Shown piece by piece: positions 8,353 through 17,050 of a DNA stretch of 64,000 nucleotides. The position numbers and the translations under genes are program-made. The notes beneath the pieces were generated by a model. The model was not told where the DNA came from. It was given only the letters and a program-made list of their open reading frames with translations, and ran no database searches. The stretch lies in contig NZ_LR027842.1 of the NCBI RefSeq assembly GCF_900607225.1, forward strand, positions 1,948,030 to 2,012,029, read 5' to 3'. Every line of letters begins with the position of its first letter. The stretch's first letter is position 1. Source of the DNA: [Pseudopropionibacterium] massiliense (GTDB taxonomy: Bacteria > Actinomycetota > Actinomycetes > Propionibacteriales > Propionibacteriaceae).

Positions 8353-9006
8353 ATGTTGACCTTCGAGTACCGCGGCCTGGGCCCCGAGCATTTCCGCAGC
8401 GACTACCAGGAATCCTGGGATTACCAACGCCGGGTACACGCCGAGGTCGCGGCCGGGAAGCGACCCGGACACGTGATCCTGCTGGAACACGACCCCGTCT
8501 ACACGGCGGGACGGGCCACACTGCCCGAGGAGCGTCCCTTCGACGGCACCCCGGTGGTGGACGTGGACCGGGGCGGGAAGATCACCTGGCACGGCCCCGG
8601 CCAGCTCACCGGGTATCCGATCCTGCCCCTGCCCGATGGCGTCGGGGTGGTGGATCCGATCCGGCGTTTCGAGGACGCCGTCGTCGATCTGCTGGCCGGT
8701 TACGGCCTGGACGGGCGGCGCGTTGCGGGCAGGACCGGGGTCTGGCTGTCCGCTTCCGGGAGTCGTCCGGAACGCAAGATCTGCGCCATCGGAATCAGGG
8801 TCGCCAGGCGAACCACGATGCATGGTTTCGCACTCAACGTGCTCCCCAACCAGGAGGCGTTCGGCAACATCGTTCCCTGCGGCATCAGCGATGCCGGGGT
8901 CACGTCCCTGGCGGAGGAACTACCCGGGAACTGGGTTGTCTCCACGGTGGCCCACGATCTGGAGCCCCATCTACGCAGGCACCTGACGGTCTTCAGCCAC
9001 GGGTGA
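8353..9006 (+). CDS. lipB: Octanoyl-[acyl carrier protein]-protein transferase LipB
   Basis: The 217-aa enzyme transfers octanoate from acyl carrier protein to lipoyl domains. Visible motifs are [29 protein letters not shown] (substrate pocket), RKICAIGIR with the catalytic Lys, MHGFALNV, and [12 protein letters not shown] with the catalytic Cys. The start at 8353 is favoured because TACGAT sits seven bases before it; the ATG at 8344 is an alternative. It is followed by lipA on the same strand. Confidence 0.95.
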   Translation: MLTFEYRGLGPEHFRSDYQESWDYQRRVHAEVAAGKRPGHVILLEHDPVYTAGRATLPEERPFDGTPVVDVDRGGKITWHGPGQLTGYPILPLPDGVGVVDPIRRFEDAVVDLLAGYGLDGRRVAGRTGVWLSASGSRPERKICAIGIRVARRTTMHGFALNVLPNQEAFGNIVPCGISDAGVTSLAEELPGNWVVSTVAHDLEPHLRRHLTVFSHG

Positions 9007-9078
9007 GCCGGGCGCACGAACCCACGAAGCGGTTGGATGAGCCACGCGGCCAGCGCCTCAGCAGGTATCATCCCCCGG

Positions 9079-10032
9079 GTGACCGCTGTACATCCGGATA
9101 GACGTCGACTGCTCCGCATCGAGGCCAAGAACGCCGAGACCCCGATCGAGCGCAAACCCGGCTGGATCCGCACCACCGCCCGCACCGGCCCGAACTACAA
9201 GGACCTGCAGCAGATCGTGCAGAAAGCGGATCTGCACACCGTCTGTCGCGAGGCGAACTGCCCCAACATCTTCGAGTGCTGGGAGGATCGCGAGTCCACC
9301 TTCCTGATCGGGGGGGACCAGTGCACCCGGCGCTGCGATTTCTGCCAGATCACATCCGCGAAACCCGAAGGTTACGACCCGGCCGAACCGATGCGTGTCG
9401 CCGCTTCGGTGAAGAGGATGGGGCTGCGTTACGCCACCGTCACCGGGGTCTGCCGCGACGACCTGCCCGACCAGGGCGCCTGGTTGTACGCCGAGACCAT
9501 CCGCCAGATCCACGCGGTCAACCCGGGGGTCGGGGTGGAGATGCTCGCCCCCGACTTCTCCGCGAAACCGGACCTGGTGGGCCAGGTCCTGGACACCCGG
9601 CCCGAGGTGTTCGCCCACAACGTGGAGACCGTGCCGCGGATCTTCAAACGCATCCGCCCGGCCTTCCGCTACGACCGTTCCCTCGACGTGCTGAGGATGA
9701 GCCGCGACGCGGGACTGGTGACGAAATCGAACCTGATCCTGGGAATGGGTGAGACCCGCGAGGAGATCTCCCAGGCCCTGGTCGACCTGCACGAGGCGGG
9801 CACCGAGCTGATCACCATCACCCAGTACCTGCGCCCCAACGCGACCCTGCACCCGATCTCCCGCTGGGTACCCCCCGAAGAGTTCGACGAGCTCGCCGAG
9901 GAGGCGAAACAGATCGGCTACTCCGGTGTGCTCTCCGGTCCCCTCGTACGCTCGTCCTATCGGGCGGGCAGGCTCTACAGGACTGCCATGGAAGAACGCA
10001 AGAAGGCCGCGCGGAAGGCTGGTATCAGGTGA
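9079..10032 (+). CDS. lipA: Lipoyl synthase LipA
   Basis: This radical-SAM enzyme inserts two sulfurs into octanoyl groups. The 317-aa protein has the auxiliary cluster motif ([12 protein letters not shown]) and the radical-SAM CxxxCxxC motif (CTRRCDFC), plus the conserved RSSYRAG Ser-Tyr near the C-terminus. A GTG start at 9079 is chosen: TATCAT lies seven bases upstream, and the N-terminus then fits the actinobacterial family ([17 protein letters not shown]). An ATG at 9037 is possible. It overlaps the next gene. Confidence 0.96.
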   Translation: MTAVHPDRRRLLRIEAKNAETPIERKPGWIRTTARTGPNYKDLQQIVQKADLHTVCREANCPNIFECWEDRESTFLIGGDQCTRRCDFCQITSAKPEGYDPAEPMRVAASVKRMGLRYATVTGVCRDDLPDQGAWLYAETIRQIHAVNPGVGVEMLAPDFSAKPDLVGQVLDTRPEVFAHNVETVPRIFKRIRPAFRYDRSLDVLRMSRDAGLVTKSNLILGMGETREEISQALVDLHEAGTELITITQYLRPNATLHPISRWVPPEEFDELAEEAKQIGYSGVLSGPLVRSSYRAGRLYRTAMEERKKAARKAGIR

Positions 10033-10835
10033 TGGCACGCAGTGAGAGGGCCCAGGAACTGGCCCAGCGACAGAAGGAACAGAAGCAGAGGCAGAAGGAG
10101 AGGGCACGCGCCGAGAAACTGCGCCGCAGGAACTCCACCAATCCGGCCGACTGGGGCCAGATCCGCCAGATCAAGGAGTCCTACAAACTAACGAAACAAC
10201 AGGACCCCAAGCTGCCGTGGATCCTGCTTGCCGCAGGCCTCGTCCCGTTCGCCCTCATCCTGATCCTCGGGTTCGTGCTCCAGTCCCCCATCCTGTGGGG
10301 AATACTGGGTGTTGCCGTCGGTCTGCTGGCAGCATTGTTCGTGTTCACACGACGCATCAAACGCGCGGCCTTCAGCCGCTACGAGGGACAGGCGGGCTCC
10401 GCCGAGCTGGCGTTGAACATGCTCGGGAAGAAGTGGAAGCACACCATCGCGGTGGCGGTCACCCGCAATCGCGACTCCGCGAACGTGGTGCACCGCGCCA
10501 TCGGTCCCGGTGGCCTCGTGCTGATCGGCGAGGGGAACTCCAAAGGTCTCAAAACCCTGCTCGCTTCCGAGAAGAAGAAACACGAGCAGGTCGCCTACGG
10601 TGTGAACGTGATCACCTTCGTGGTCGGCAGGGGCAGCGGACAGGTGCCCCTCGACCAGCTCGCCGACCAGATCAAGAAACTCCCGAAGTCCCTGAGCACG
10701 TCGAAGATCACCGAGGTGGAGGACCGACTCCGGGCGCTCGACGCGATGCGACCGAAGCTTCCCATGCCGAAGGGCCCCATGCCCACCGGCAAAAGCGGCA
10801 TGAAAGGGGCCCGGCAGGCGATCCGGGGGCGGTGA
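10032..10835 (+). CDS. DUF4191 membrane protein
   Basis: The 267-aa protein begins with a highly charged Gln/Lys/Arg-rich helix (residues ~3-40), then two membrane segments (residues ~60-80 and 85-105), then a cytoplasmic domain with GPGGLVLIGEG and VNVITFVVGRGSGQVPL, and a basic tail. This is the DUF4191 architecture, found next to lipA in many actinobacteria. Its function is unknown; the conserved linkage hints at lipoate use or membrane-associated lipoylation. The ATG overlaps the lipA stop (TGATG). Confidence 0.88.
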   Translation: MARSERAQELAQRQKEQKQRQKERARAEKLRRRNSTNPADWGQIRQIKESYKLTKQQDPKLPWILLAAGLVPFALILILGFVLQSPILWGILGVAVGLLAALFVFTRRIKRAAFSRYEGQAGSAELALNMLGKKWKHTIAVAVTRNRDSANVVHRAIGPGGLVLIGEGNSKGLKTLLASEKKKHEQVAYGVNVITFVVGRGSGQVPLDQLADQIKKLPKSLSTSKITEVEDRLRALDAMRPKLPMPKGPMPTGKSGMKGARQAIRGR

Positions 10836-10842
10836 AGGGCTC

Positions 10843-11148
10843 TCAGGGGATGGCCCGAAGGACCCGGGCCGGATTGCCCACGGCAACGACATCGGCCGGG
10901 ATGCTGCGCGTCACGACCGAACCTGCACCGATCACGGAGTTGTCCCCGATGGTGATCCGGGCGACGTCCAGCAGTTCCCGGGCCTCTCGTTCATCATCCG
11001 CGATCACGGCCAGGTGGTACTCGTGGCACAACCGCATGGCGCGCTTGGCGATCCTCGTGTTCTCCGGATGATCGGCGATGTACAGGTCACCCGCGAGCAT
11101 CCGTTCCCGATTCGTGCGTGAATCGCCGGCGAAGTGGTCGGTTCCCAT
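10843..11148 (-). pseudogene. Maltose/galactoside O-acetyltransferase with central deletion
   Basis: The 101-aa product joins the two ends of a NodL/Maa-type acetyltransferase. Residues ~14-60 are the N-terminal maltose-acetyltransferase domain (NRERMLAGDLY to REARELL). Residues ~66-101 are the last hexapeptide-repeat coil (TIGDNSVIGAGSVV, then VAVGNPARV). About 90 residues that normally lie between are missing, including most of the left-handed beta helix and the catalytic His in the THPxD loop. The frame is intact across the junction, so it reads as an in-frame deletion; catalysis is very unlikely. It is convergent with the DUF4191 gene. Confidence 0.85.
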
Positions 11149-11225
11149 GCCCCGAAATTCCAGGAGGCAACGGCGGGAAGCATCGGTGGCTGGATCCCAC
11201 GGTTTTCACTGGTAGCTTTCCGGAC

Positions 11226-12986
11226 GTGGCAAATCTGGTCAATCTGGAATCCGTCTCGCACGCCTTCGGCACCCGCGTGCTGCTGGACGGGGTGAGCCTC
11301 GGGATCGGGGCCGGTGAGGTGATCGGGGTGGTCGGCCGCAACGGGGACGGAAAAACCACCCTGCTGCGCATCCTGACGGGAGACCTGGTCCCCGATTCCG
11401 GACGGGTGACGATCTCGAACTCCGCTTCCATCGGGGTGCTGACCCAGCACCAGGCCGGTTCCCCCGGTGAGACGATCCGGCAGGTGGTCCTCGACGGCGC
11501 CGCCGACCACACCTACGCGGCCCGGGCGGACCGGCGGGAGATCGTCGAGGCGCTGCTGGCGGGAGTGGACCTGGACCGCCCCGTCGAGACCCTGTCCGGT
11601 GGCGAACGGCGGCGGGTGGGGCTGGTCGAGGTGCTGCTCGGCGACCACGACCTGATCGTGCTGGACGAACCCACCAACCATCTCGACGTGGAGGCGATCG
11701 CCTTCCTCGCCTCCCATCTGCGTTCCCGCACGGCGGCGGGGCTCGCGATGCTGGTGGTCAGCCACGACCGCTGGTTCCTGGATGCGGTGTGCACCCGCAT
11801 CTGGGAGGTTCACGACGGCGTAGTGGACGCCTACGACGGCGGTTACGCCGCGCATGTGCTGGCTCGGGTCGAGCGGCAGCGGCAGGCCGCGGCATCGGAG
11901 GCGCGCCGCAGGAACCTGGCGCGCAAGGAACTGGCGTGGTTGCGGCGCGGGGCCCCGGCCCGCACCTCGAAACCGAGGTTCCGCATCGAGGCAGCCGAGG
12001 CCCTCATCAGCGACGTGCCGCCGCCACGCGACCGGCTGGCCCTGGAGAAGTTCGCCACCTCGCGGCTCGGCAAGGACGTCTTCGACCTGAACAACGTCGG
12101 CTACGCCGTCGAGGACCGCACGCTGCTGGACCGGCTCACCTGGTCCATCGGCCCGGGTGACCGCATCGGGCTGGTGGGCGTCAACGGCGCGGGCAAGACC
12201 ACGCTGCTGGATCTGTTGGCCGGCCTGAGGGCCCCTCGGAGCGGGAAGATCAAACGCGGCGTCACGCTCAGGGTCGGTTATCTGTCGCAGAGCGTCGGTG
12301 AACTGGACGACGATGACCGCGTGCTGCAGTCCGTCACCCGTCTGAAACAGGCGACGCGGTTGGCAACCGGCAGGGAGGCCTCGGCCGGCAACCTCCTCGA
12401 GGAGTTCGGTTTCACCGGCGACAAACTGGTTGCCCGCATCGGCGACCTGTCCGGCGGGGAACGCCGCCGCCTCCAGTTCCTCCGGCTGCTGCTCGAGGAA
12501 CCGAACGTCCTGCTCCTCGACGAACCCACCAACGACCTCGACATCGACACCCTCACCGTGATCGAGGACTACCTGGACACCTGGCCCGGCACCCTGATCG
12601 TTGTCTCCCACGACCGCTACTTCCTGGAGCGCGTCACCGACACCTCGTGGGCGCTGCTGGGGGACGGTTCGTGTGTGCTGCTGCCCGGAGGTGTGGATGA
12701 GTACCTGGAGCGGCGCCGCGAAGCGAGGAACAACTCCCCCGCATCCGTTCCCCCGACCGGGGACAGGCCCCGATCCGATGCAGCGGTCGAACGCGCCCGG
12801 AAGAAGGAGCTGGCGCGCCTGGAGTCGCAGCTCGCGAAGGTGGAGTCCGAAATCGAGCGCATCCATGACGCCATGACGGCCTCGGCAACGGATTTCGAGA
12901 GGCTCGCCGCGCTGGACTCGGACCTGCGGGCCGCCCGGGCGCGCAAGGACGAGTTGGAGGACGCCTGGTTGTCGGCGGCAGAGTGA
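11226..12986 (+). CDS. ABC-F family ATP-binding protein
   Basis: The 586-aa soluble protein carries two ABC domains and no membrane segment. Domain 1 has GRNGDGKTT (Asp in place of the usual Ala), LSGGERRR and LDEPTNHLD. Domain 2 has GVNGAGKTT, LSGGERRR and LDEPTNDLD. A linker rich in Arg/Ala separates them, and residues ~510-580 form a charged coiled coil. ABC-F proteins act on the ribosome as translation factors or antibiotic-protection factors; which subtype this is cannot be told by eye. The GTG at 11226 has TAGCTT seven bases upstream and no Shine-Dalgarno. Confidence 0.9.
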   Translation: MANLVNLESVSHAFGTRVLLDGVSLGIGAGEVIGVVGRNGDGKTTLLRILTGDLVPDSGRVTISNSASIGVLTQHQAGSPGETIRQVVLDGAADHTYAARADRREIVEALLAGVDLDRPVETLSGGERRRVGLVEVLLGDHDLIVLDEPTNHLDVEAIAFLASHLRSRTAAGLAMLVVSHDRWFLDAVCTRIWEVHDGVVDAYDGGYAAHVLARVERQRQAAASEARRRNLARKELAWLRRGAPARTSKPRFRIEAAEALISDVPPPRDRLALEKFATSRLGKDVFDLNNVGYAVEDRTLLDRLTWSIGPGDRIGLVGVNGAGKTTLLDLLAGLRAPRSGKIKRGVTLRVGYLSQSVGELDDDDRVLQSVTRLKQATRLATGREASAGNLLEEFGFTGDKLVARIGDLSGGERRRLQFLRLLLEEPNVLLLDEPTNDLDIDTLTVIEDYLDTWPGTLIVVSHDRYFLERVTDTSWALLGDGSCVLLPGGVDEYLERRREARNNSPASVPPTGDRPRSDAAVERARKKELARLESQLAKVESEIERIHDAMTASATDFERLAALDSDLRAARARKDELEDAWLSAAE

Positions 12987-13009
12987 TCCCGGAGGGACAC
13001 CGGCCGATG

Positions 13010-13558
13010 TCACCGTCCACCGTGCGGAACAACGGCGATCGGCAGCGGTTCGGTTCGTGGGGTGGGGTCGCTCGCCAGGCGTCCGTAGGTCACGACGTCG
13101 ATTCGCTTCCCGCCGACCAGGAATTTCTCCCGCTCGACTCCTTCCTGGACGAACCCCGCGGCGAGCGCCACTCCCCGGGACGCGGGATTGTTGACCCGGT
13201 GTCCGAGCTCCAGGCGATGCAGTATGCCCGAGGCCAGGGCCCAGTTCGCGACGGTGGCCGCCGCACGGCCCGTCCAGCCACGCCCCCGCACCGCGCGATG
13301 GGTCCAGTACCAGAACCACGCGTTGCGGTTCCCGGAATCGAGGCTCAGGGCAACGAGCCCGAACAGCAGATCACTGTCCCCGACCATTGCGTATGGCAGA
13401 TGCCGGCCGCCGGGAGCGAGCAGCCTGGCGACGTATGCTTCTGCTTCCGGTATATCGGTGACCCGCCCCTGCCGGGCCATGTCATCGGCTGACGTGAATG
13501 CCTCCAGGACCCGTGGCGTGTCACTGACCCCCAGCGGACGAAGTCTCATCCCAGTCAT
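13010..13558 (-). CDS. GNAT family N-acetyltransferase (RimJ/RimL-like)
   Basis: The 182-aa protein begins MRLRPLGVSDTPRVLEAF, the usual GNAT opening. It has the acetyl-CoA loop region VRGRGWTGRAAATVANWA, then LELGHRVNNPASRGVALAAGFVQEG, typical of RimJ/RimL acyltransferases. The substrate is unknown. The ATG at 13558 follows GGAGGA by six bases. It is convergent with the ABC-F gene with only 23 bp between them. Confidence 0.85.
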   Translation of the reverse strand: MTGMRLRPLGVSDTPRVLEAFTSADDMARQGRVTDIPEAEAYVARLLAPGGRHLPYAMVGDSDLLFGLVALSLDSGNRNAWFWYWTHRAVRGRGWTGRAAATVANWALASGILHRLELGHRVNNPASRGVALAAGFVQEGVEREKFLVGGKRIDVVTYGRLASDPTPRTEPLPIAVVPHGGR

Positions 13559-13917
13559 CGATCATCCTCCGAATAGTTCGTATCTCCTCGGTGCAGTGAG
13601 CCACCCCAAAAATGCTGAAGGCCCCGGGTACGAACAACGGCACCCCGGTCATCGGGGCTCATGATATTGCCGAGGCTGGCACATCGCTCCGCTGCTGCGC
13701 CCATCCGCGACTGCGTGCACCGCGGTGTTCTGCGTCGAAGGCGATGAGGAGTGCGGTCATGCGATTGTCTTCACAACGGTCCGCAGTGGGTGACACCGGC
13801 CGGAACACCACCGAGACCAGACCGAAACGCGACGGCGGACCACCACCCAGCACGCCTCGGCAGCCGGCCCCTTGTCCCAGGCGATCTCCGGCCACCCGGA
13901 CATGTATTATTCACCAC
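13559..13917. other. Intergenic region, 359 bp
   Basis: This lies between the GNAT gene and the ABC exporter cassette. It contains a short hairpin (CCCCG-GTCAT-CGGGG, near 13644) and, at the right end, TATTAT seven bases before the ATG at 13918, a good leaderless -10. No convincing ORF or RNA was recognised. Confidence 0.4.
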
Positions 13918-14646
13918 ATGATGAACTCATCAGTTGATGAAACAGCCATCTCCGCCTCCGGGCTCGTCGTCAGGCGGGGTCGCAACGAGATCCTGCACGA
14001 GGTTTCCCTCTCCCTGCCCCGCGGTTCCGTCACGGGGCTGCTGGGCCCCTCGGGCTGCGGTAAGACCACCCTGATGCGCACCCTCATGGGGGTGCAGCAC
14101 ATCACCGCGGGTTCGGCGACGCTGTTGGGACTGCCGGCCGGGCATCCGAGGTTGCGCCGGAAGGTGGCATACACCTCGCAGGCCGTGAGCATCTACTCGG
14201 ACGCGTCCCTGATGGCCAACACCATCTATTTCGCACGTCTGCTGGGAGCCGGGCGCGACTCGGCGCGCCGGGCGATCGACAGGGTGCAGCTAAACGGCCT
14301 GGAGCGTCGCCGCATCGACCAGCTGTCGGGAGGGCAGGCGAGCAGGGCCTCCCTGGCCTGCGCGCTGGTGGGTGATCCAGAGGTGCTGATCCTCGACGAG
14401 CCGACGGTGGGGCTGGACCCCCTGACCAGGCAGGCCCTGTGGATCCTGTTCCGCGACCTGGCGGAGCAGGGAACCACCCTGCTGGTCTCCAGCCACGTCA
14501 TGGACGAGGCGACCCGCTGCGATTCCGTGCTGTTCATGCGGGACGGCCGGTTCCTGGCCTACGAGCCCGTGGCCGATCTTCAGCGCAGGACGGGAACCAG
14601 CAGCCCGGAGGACGCCTTCGTGGCCCTGATCGAGGAGGCGGCATGA
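13918..14646 (+). CDS. ABC-2 exporter ATPase (DrrA/NodI-like)
   Basis: The 242-aa ATPase has Walker A (GPSGCGKTT), a Q-loop region (AYTSQA), a degenerate signature LSGGQASR, Walker B (LILDEPTVGLDP) and the switch His (SSHVMDEA). It ends with the short C-terminal extension of daunorubicin-resistance-type ATPases. It pairs with the permease that overlaps its stop. The start is supported by TATTAT seven bases upstream. Substrate unknown; the TetR gene in the same operon suggests a drug or lipid efflux role. Confidence 0.88.
   Translation: MMNSSVDETAISASGLVVRRGRNEILHEVSLSLPRGSVTGLLGPSGCGKTTLMRTLMGVQHITAGSATLLGLPAGHPRLRRKVAYTSQAVSIYSDASLMANTIYFARLLGAGRDSARRAIDRVQLNGLERRRIDQLSGGQASRASLACALVGDPEVLILDEPTVGLDPLTRQALWILFRDLAEQGTTLLVSSHVMDEATRCDSVLFMRDGRFLAYEPVADLQRRTGTSSPEDAFVALIEEAA
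13919..13940. promoter_or_regulatory. Triple-arm inverted repeat at the start codon (possible TetR operator)
   Basis: TGATGA-AC-TCATCA-GT-TGATGA gives two overlapping perfect inverted repeats with 6-bp arms, placed at the first codons of the exporter ATPase and just after its -10 box. A repressor bound here would block transcription. The operon encodes its own TetR regulator, so autoregulation is the simplest reading; that is inference. Confidence 0.5.
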
Positions 14647-15416
14647 TGAATACCCGCGCCATCGGCCGGCCCGCACCGTTCGCCACGGTGGCCCGGATCA
14701 TCGCGCAGCTGAAGGGCGACCCGCGCGCCATCGCCCTGATCCTCCTGGTCCCGCCCCTGCTGCTGACCCTGCTCTACTACGTCTTCTGCGACCTGCCGAC
14801 GCCGCCCGGGCAGCCCCACGTCTTCGACACGACCGGGCCGATCATGCTGGCCGTGTTGCCGATGTTCATGATGTTCATCGTCACTTCGGTGATCATGCTC
14901 CGGGAACGTGCCTCCGGGACCCTGGAGCGGATCTTCACCACTCCCCTGACGCGTTTGAACCTGCTGGTCTCCTACGCCTGTGTGTTCGGTCTGCTGGCAG
15001 TGTTGCAGAGCAGCATCCTGGTGGCCCTGCTGCTGGGCCCGCTGGGAATCGAACTGACCGGCCCGGCCTGGGCCCTGCTCCTGCTCTCCTTCCTGGGGGC
15101 GGTGATCGGGGTGGCCTTCGGCCTGCTGGCCTCGGCCTTCGCCCGAACCGAGTTCCAGGCGGTGCAGTTCATGCCGGTTTTCATAGCCCCGCAGGTGTTT
15201 CTCTGCGGCCTGCTCGTTCCGAAGGAGCAGCTCCCGGACGCTTTGGAGACCATCGCGAGCTGGCTGCCGATGACCTGGGCGGTCGATGTCGTGCGCGACG
15301 TGCTGGCCAATCCGGAGCTAGGCTCGGACAGCTGGTGGCGGTTCGCCGCCCTGGCCGGGGTGATCTTCGCCGCCCTGCTCATCGCCGCGGCCTCCATGCC
15401 GAGAAAGACGAGGTGA
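14643..15416 (+). CDS. ABC-2 type permease
   Basis: The 257-aa protein has about six membrane segments. The first cytoplasmic region (IIAQLKGDPRAIALILLVPP) and the central RERASGTLERIFTTPLTRLNLL motif are diagnostic of ABC-2 (DrrB/YhhJ-like) permeases; the late LPMTWAVDVVRDVL segment also fits. The start overlaps the ATPase stop (ATGATGA). Together they form a minimal exporter. Confidence 0.88.
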   Translation: MMNTRAIGRPAPFATVARIIAQLKGDPRAIALILLVPPLLLTLLYYVFCDLPTPPGQPHVFDTTGPIMLAVLPMFMMFIVTSVIMLRERASGTLERIFTTPLTRLNLLVSYACVFGLLAVLQSSILVALLLGPLGIELTGPAWALLLLSFLGAVIGVAFGLLASAFARTEFQAVQFMPVFIAPQVFLCGLLVPKEQLPDALETIASWLPMTWAVDVVRDVLANPELGSDSWWRFAALAGVIFAALLIAAASMPRKTR

Positions 15417-15420
15417 TCGC

Positions 15421-16023
15421 TTGCCCGGGGGTTCGAAGTCGGAACGCACCAAACTGCGTATCCAGCAGGCGGCCGCGAAGTTGTTCGCTTCCCGGTCCTT
15501 CGAGACGGTCAGCACCCGCACCATCGCCAAGGAGGCCGGGGTCGATGCCGCCCTGATCCACCACTACTTCGGCTCGAAGGAGGGCCTGTTCCAGGCGGTG
15601 CTGAACGCCGCCATCCACCCGGAACAGTTGGAGGCATTGGTCGTATCGGAATCACCCGAGGACTGGGGACGCCAGCTGGTGCGCGCCGCCGACAAGGTCT
15701 GGACCTCACCCGCCGCCCCCGCTCTGAAGGCGGTGGTGCGGCGGGTCCTGGTGGGCCACGAGGGCATGCTGCGCGAGTTCGTCACACGCTCCCTGTTCAA
15801 CAGATTCCTCTCCCACATCGAAGGCCCGGACCCGGAGCGACGGCTCCGGGCCTCCCTGATCGGATCCCAGATGGCCGGTTTGGTGATCGCACGCCACATC
15901 GTCGGCATCGAGCCGCTGGCGAGCCTTCCCACCGACGAGGTCGCCGACCTGGTCGGTCCCGTGCTCCAGCACTACATCACGGGATCACTGCAATCTGGGG
16001 AAATCGTCGAGGGAGAAGACTGA
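15421..16023 (+). CDS. TetR family transcriptional regulator
   Basis: The 200-aa protein has an N-terminal TetR helix-turn-helix (residues ~8-55: KLRIQQAAAKLFASRSFETVSTRTIAKEAGV, then HHYFGSKEGLF) and an all-alpha ligand domain, which is not predictable by eye. A TTG start follows GAGGTGA by five bases. It lies four bases after the permease and probably represses the exporter operon through the repeat at 13919-13940. Its 3' end overlaps the convergent XRE gene by 39 bp. Confidence 0.88.
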   Translation: MPGGSKSERTKLRIQQAAAKLFASRSFETVSTRTIAKEAGVDAALIHHYFGSKEGLFQAVLNAAIHPEQLEALVVSESPEDWGRQLVRAADKVWTSPAAPALKAVVRRVLVGHEGMLREFVTRSLFNRFLSHIEGPDPERRLRASLIGSQMAGLVIARHIVGIEPLASLPTDEVADLVGPVLQHYITGSLQSGEIVEGED

Positions 16024-16209
16024 CTCCACGGGAACCTCGAAGAACCTGGCGATCCTGAGCGCCAGGTGCAGCGACGGCGAGTACTCTCCCCGTTCCAGGT
16101 AGCCAACGGTCTGGTAGTGGACGCCCAGCGCCTCGGCGAGTTCTCGGCGGCTCACCCTGCGATCCGCCCTCATCACGGCAATACGGTTGAAGACCCTTTC
16201 CTCCCCCAA
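15985..16209 (-). CDS. XRE family helix-turn-helix regulator
   Basis: The 74-aa protein is nearly all HTH_3 domain: MRADRRVSRRELAEALGVHYQTVGYLERGEYSPSL, then a stretch ending FEVPVESVFSL. This resembles YgzD/YozG-type single-domain regulators that often end membrane-protein operons. A TTG start at 16209 has GGGAGG five bases upstream. It follows the ABC permease and probably controls this cassette, perhaps through the repeats at 17921-17951. Confidence 0.85.
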   Translation of the reverse strand: MGEERVFNRIAVMRADRRVSRRELAEALGVHYQTVGYLERGEYSPSLHLALRIARFFEVPVESVFSLDDFPRLQ

Positions 16210-16210
16210 G

Positions 16211-17050
16211 TCATCCTCCCGTCAGGGAACGAATGTTGGTCTGCATGCGCGAAAGCCTACCGATCCTCTCCTTGCGGAACCCGCGACGCACCAGGGCCGC
16301 AGCCACCGGGAATCCCACGAGAACCCAGACGGCCAACACGCCGAAGGCGAGCAGCGGCCGGAACGAACCGCCCACCTCCCAGGCGGGGTCGCCGACGAGC
16401 GCCCAGCGGGTCAGGTGTCCGGACCAGTAGAACGGGAGTGCCTGCTGGATGACCTGCACCCAGCCGGGCAGCGCCACCAGCGGTATGGCCGCCCCACTGG
16501 TTCCGAGCAGCGCGAGCACCAGCACATAGGAGAACATCTGCAGATTGGGACCGCGCGCCACCGCTCCGGAGAGGAATCCGATGGGCGCCGCCGCCAGGGA
16601 AGCGACGATCGCCAGGCCGATGGCGGGAATCAGTTGTCCCCAGCCGAGCGGGAAACCGTCCAGCAGGATCATCCCGAGCACCAGAAGGATCACCTGACTC
16701 ACGACGAGTATCGCCATGGTCGAGACGGTCTTTCCGATGGTCCACACCATCGGTCCGTGTGGCAGGACGCGAACGCGCAGCAGGGCACCCCCGACCCGGT
16801 CCATGTAGGTTTCCGTCCCCACCTGTATGACGATCATGCAGCTCCACGAGCCGACGAAACCAGCCACCGTGAGCGAGTCCGTTCCCGTACCCCCTGTCAG
16901 ATTGAGCCGGGACAGCCAGAGGACCAACAGTGCAGGCAGGAACGCCGTGAACATACCCGCACCGATGAAGGCCGGCCGCAGCTCCCCCCGGACCTGGACC
17001 AGAGAGGCACGGAGAACAGCGAGAAACATGGGAGGGGCGGCGCGGGTCAT
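16211..17050 (-). CDS. ABC-2 type permease (second exporter)
   Basis: The 279-aa integral membrane protein has six or so hydrophobic segments. It includes a cytoplasmic YMDRVGGALLRVRVLPHGP segment, which is the ABC-2 coupling region (compare ERxxGTL). The start overlaps the stop of the ATPase gene upstream. Its substrate is unknown. Confidence 0.8.
   Translation of the reverse strand: MTRAAPPMFLAVLRASLVQVRGELRPAFIGAGMFTAFLPALLVLWLSRLNLTGGTGTDSLTVAGFVGSWSCMIVIQVGTETYMDRVGGALLRVRVLPHGPMVWTIGKTVSTMAILVVSQVILLVLGMILLDGFPLGWGQLIPAIGLAIVASLAAAPIGFLSGAVARGPNLQMFSYVLVLALLGTSGAAIPLVALPGWVQVIQQALPFYWSGHLTRWALVGDPAWEVGGSFRPLLAFGVLAVWVLVGFPVAAALVRRGFRKERIGRLSRMQTNIRSLTGG

Noticed and set aside
11004-13319. 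A 771-codon open frame antisense to the ABC-F gene
   Set aside because: It lies opposite a gene with intact ABC motifs; its translation is low-complexity Arg/Gly/His-rich, as expected of antisense frames in GC-rich DNA.
13644-13660. Hairpin CCCCG-GTCAT-CGGGG as a terminator or RNA element
   Set aside because: The stem is only five pairs with no T tract, and no gene ends close by; chance is likely in this base composition.
13659-13895. Minus-strand ORF of 78 codons between the GNAT and ABC genes
   Set aside because: No ribosome site, no recognisable pattern, and composition typical of random frames.
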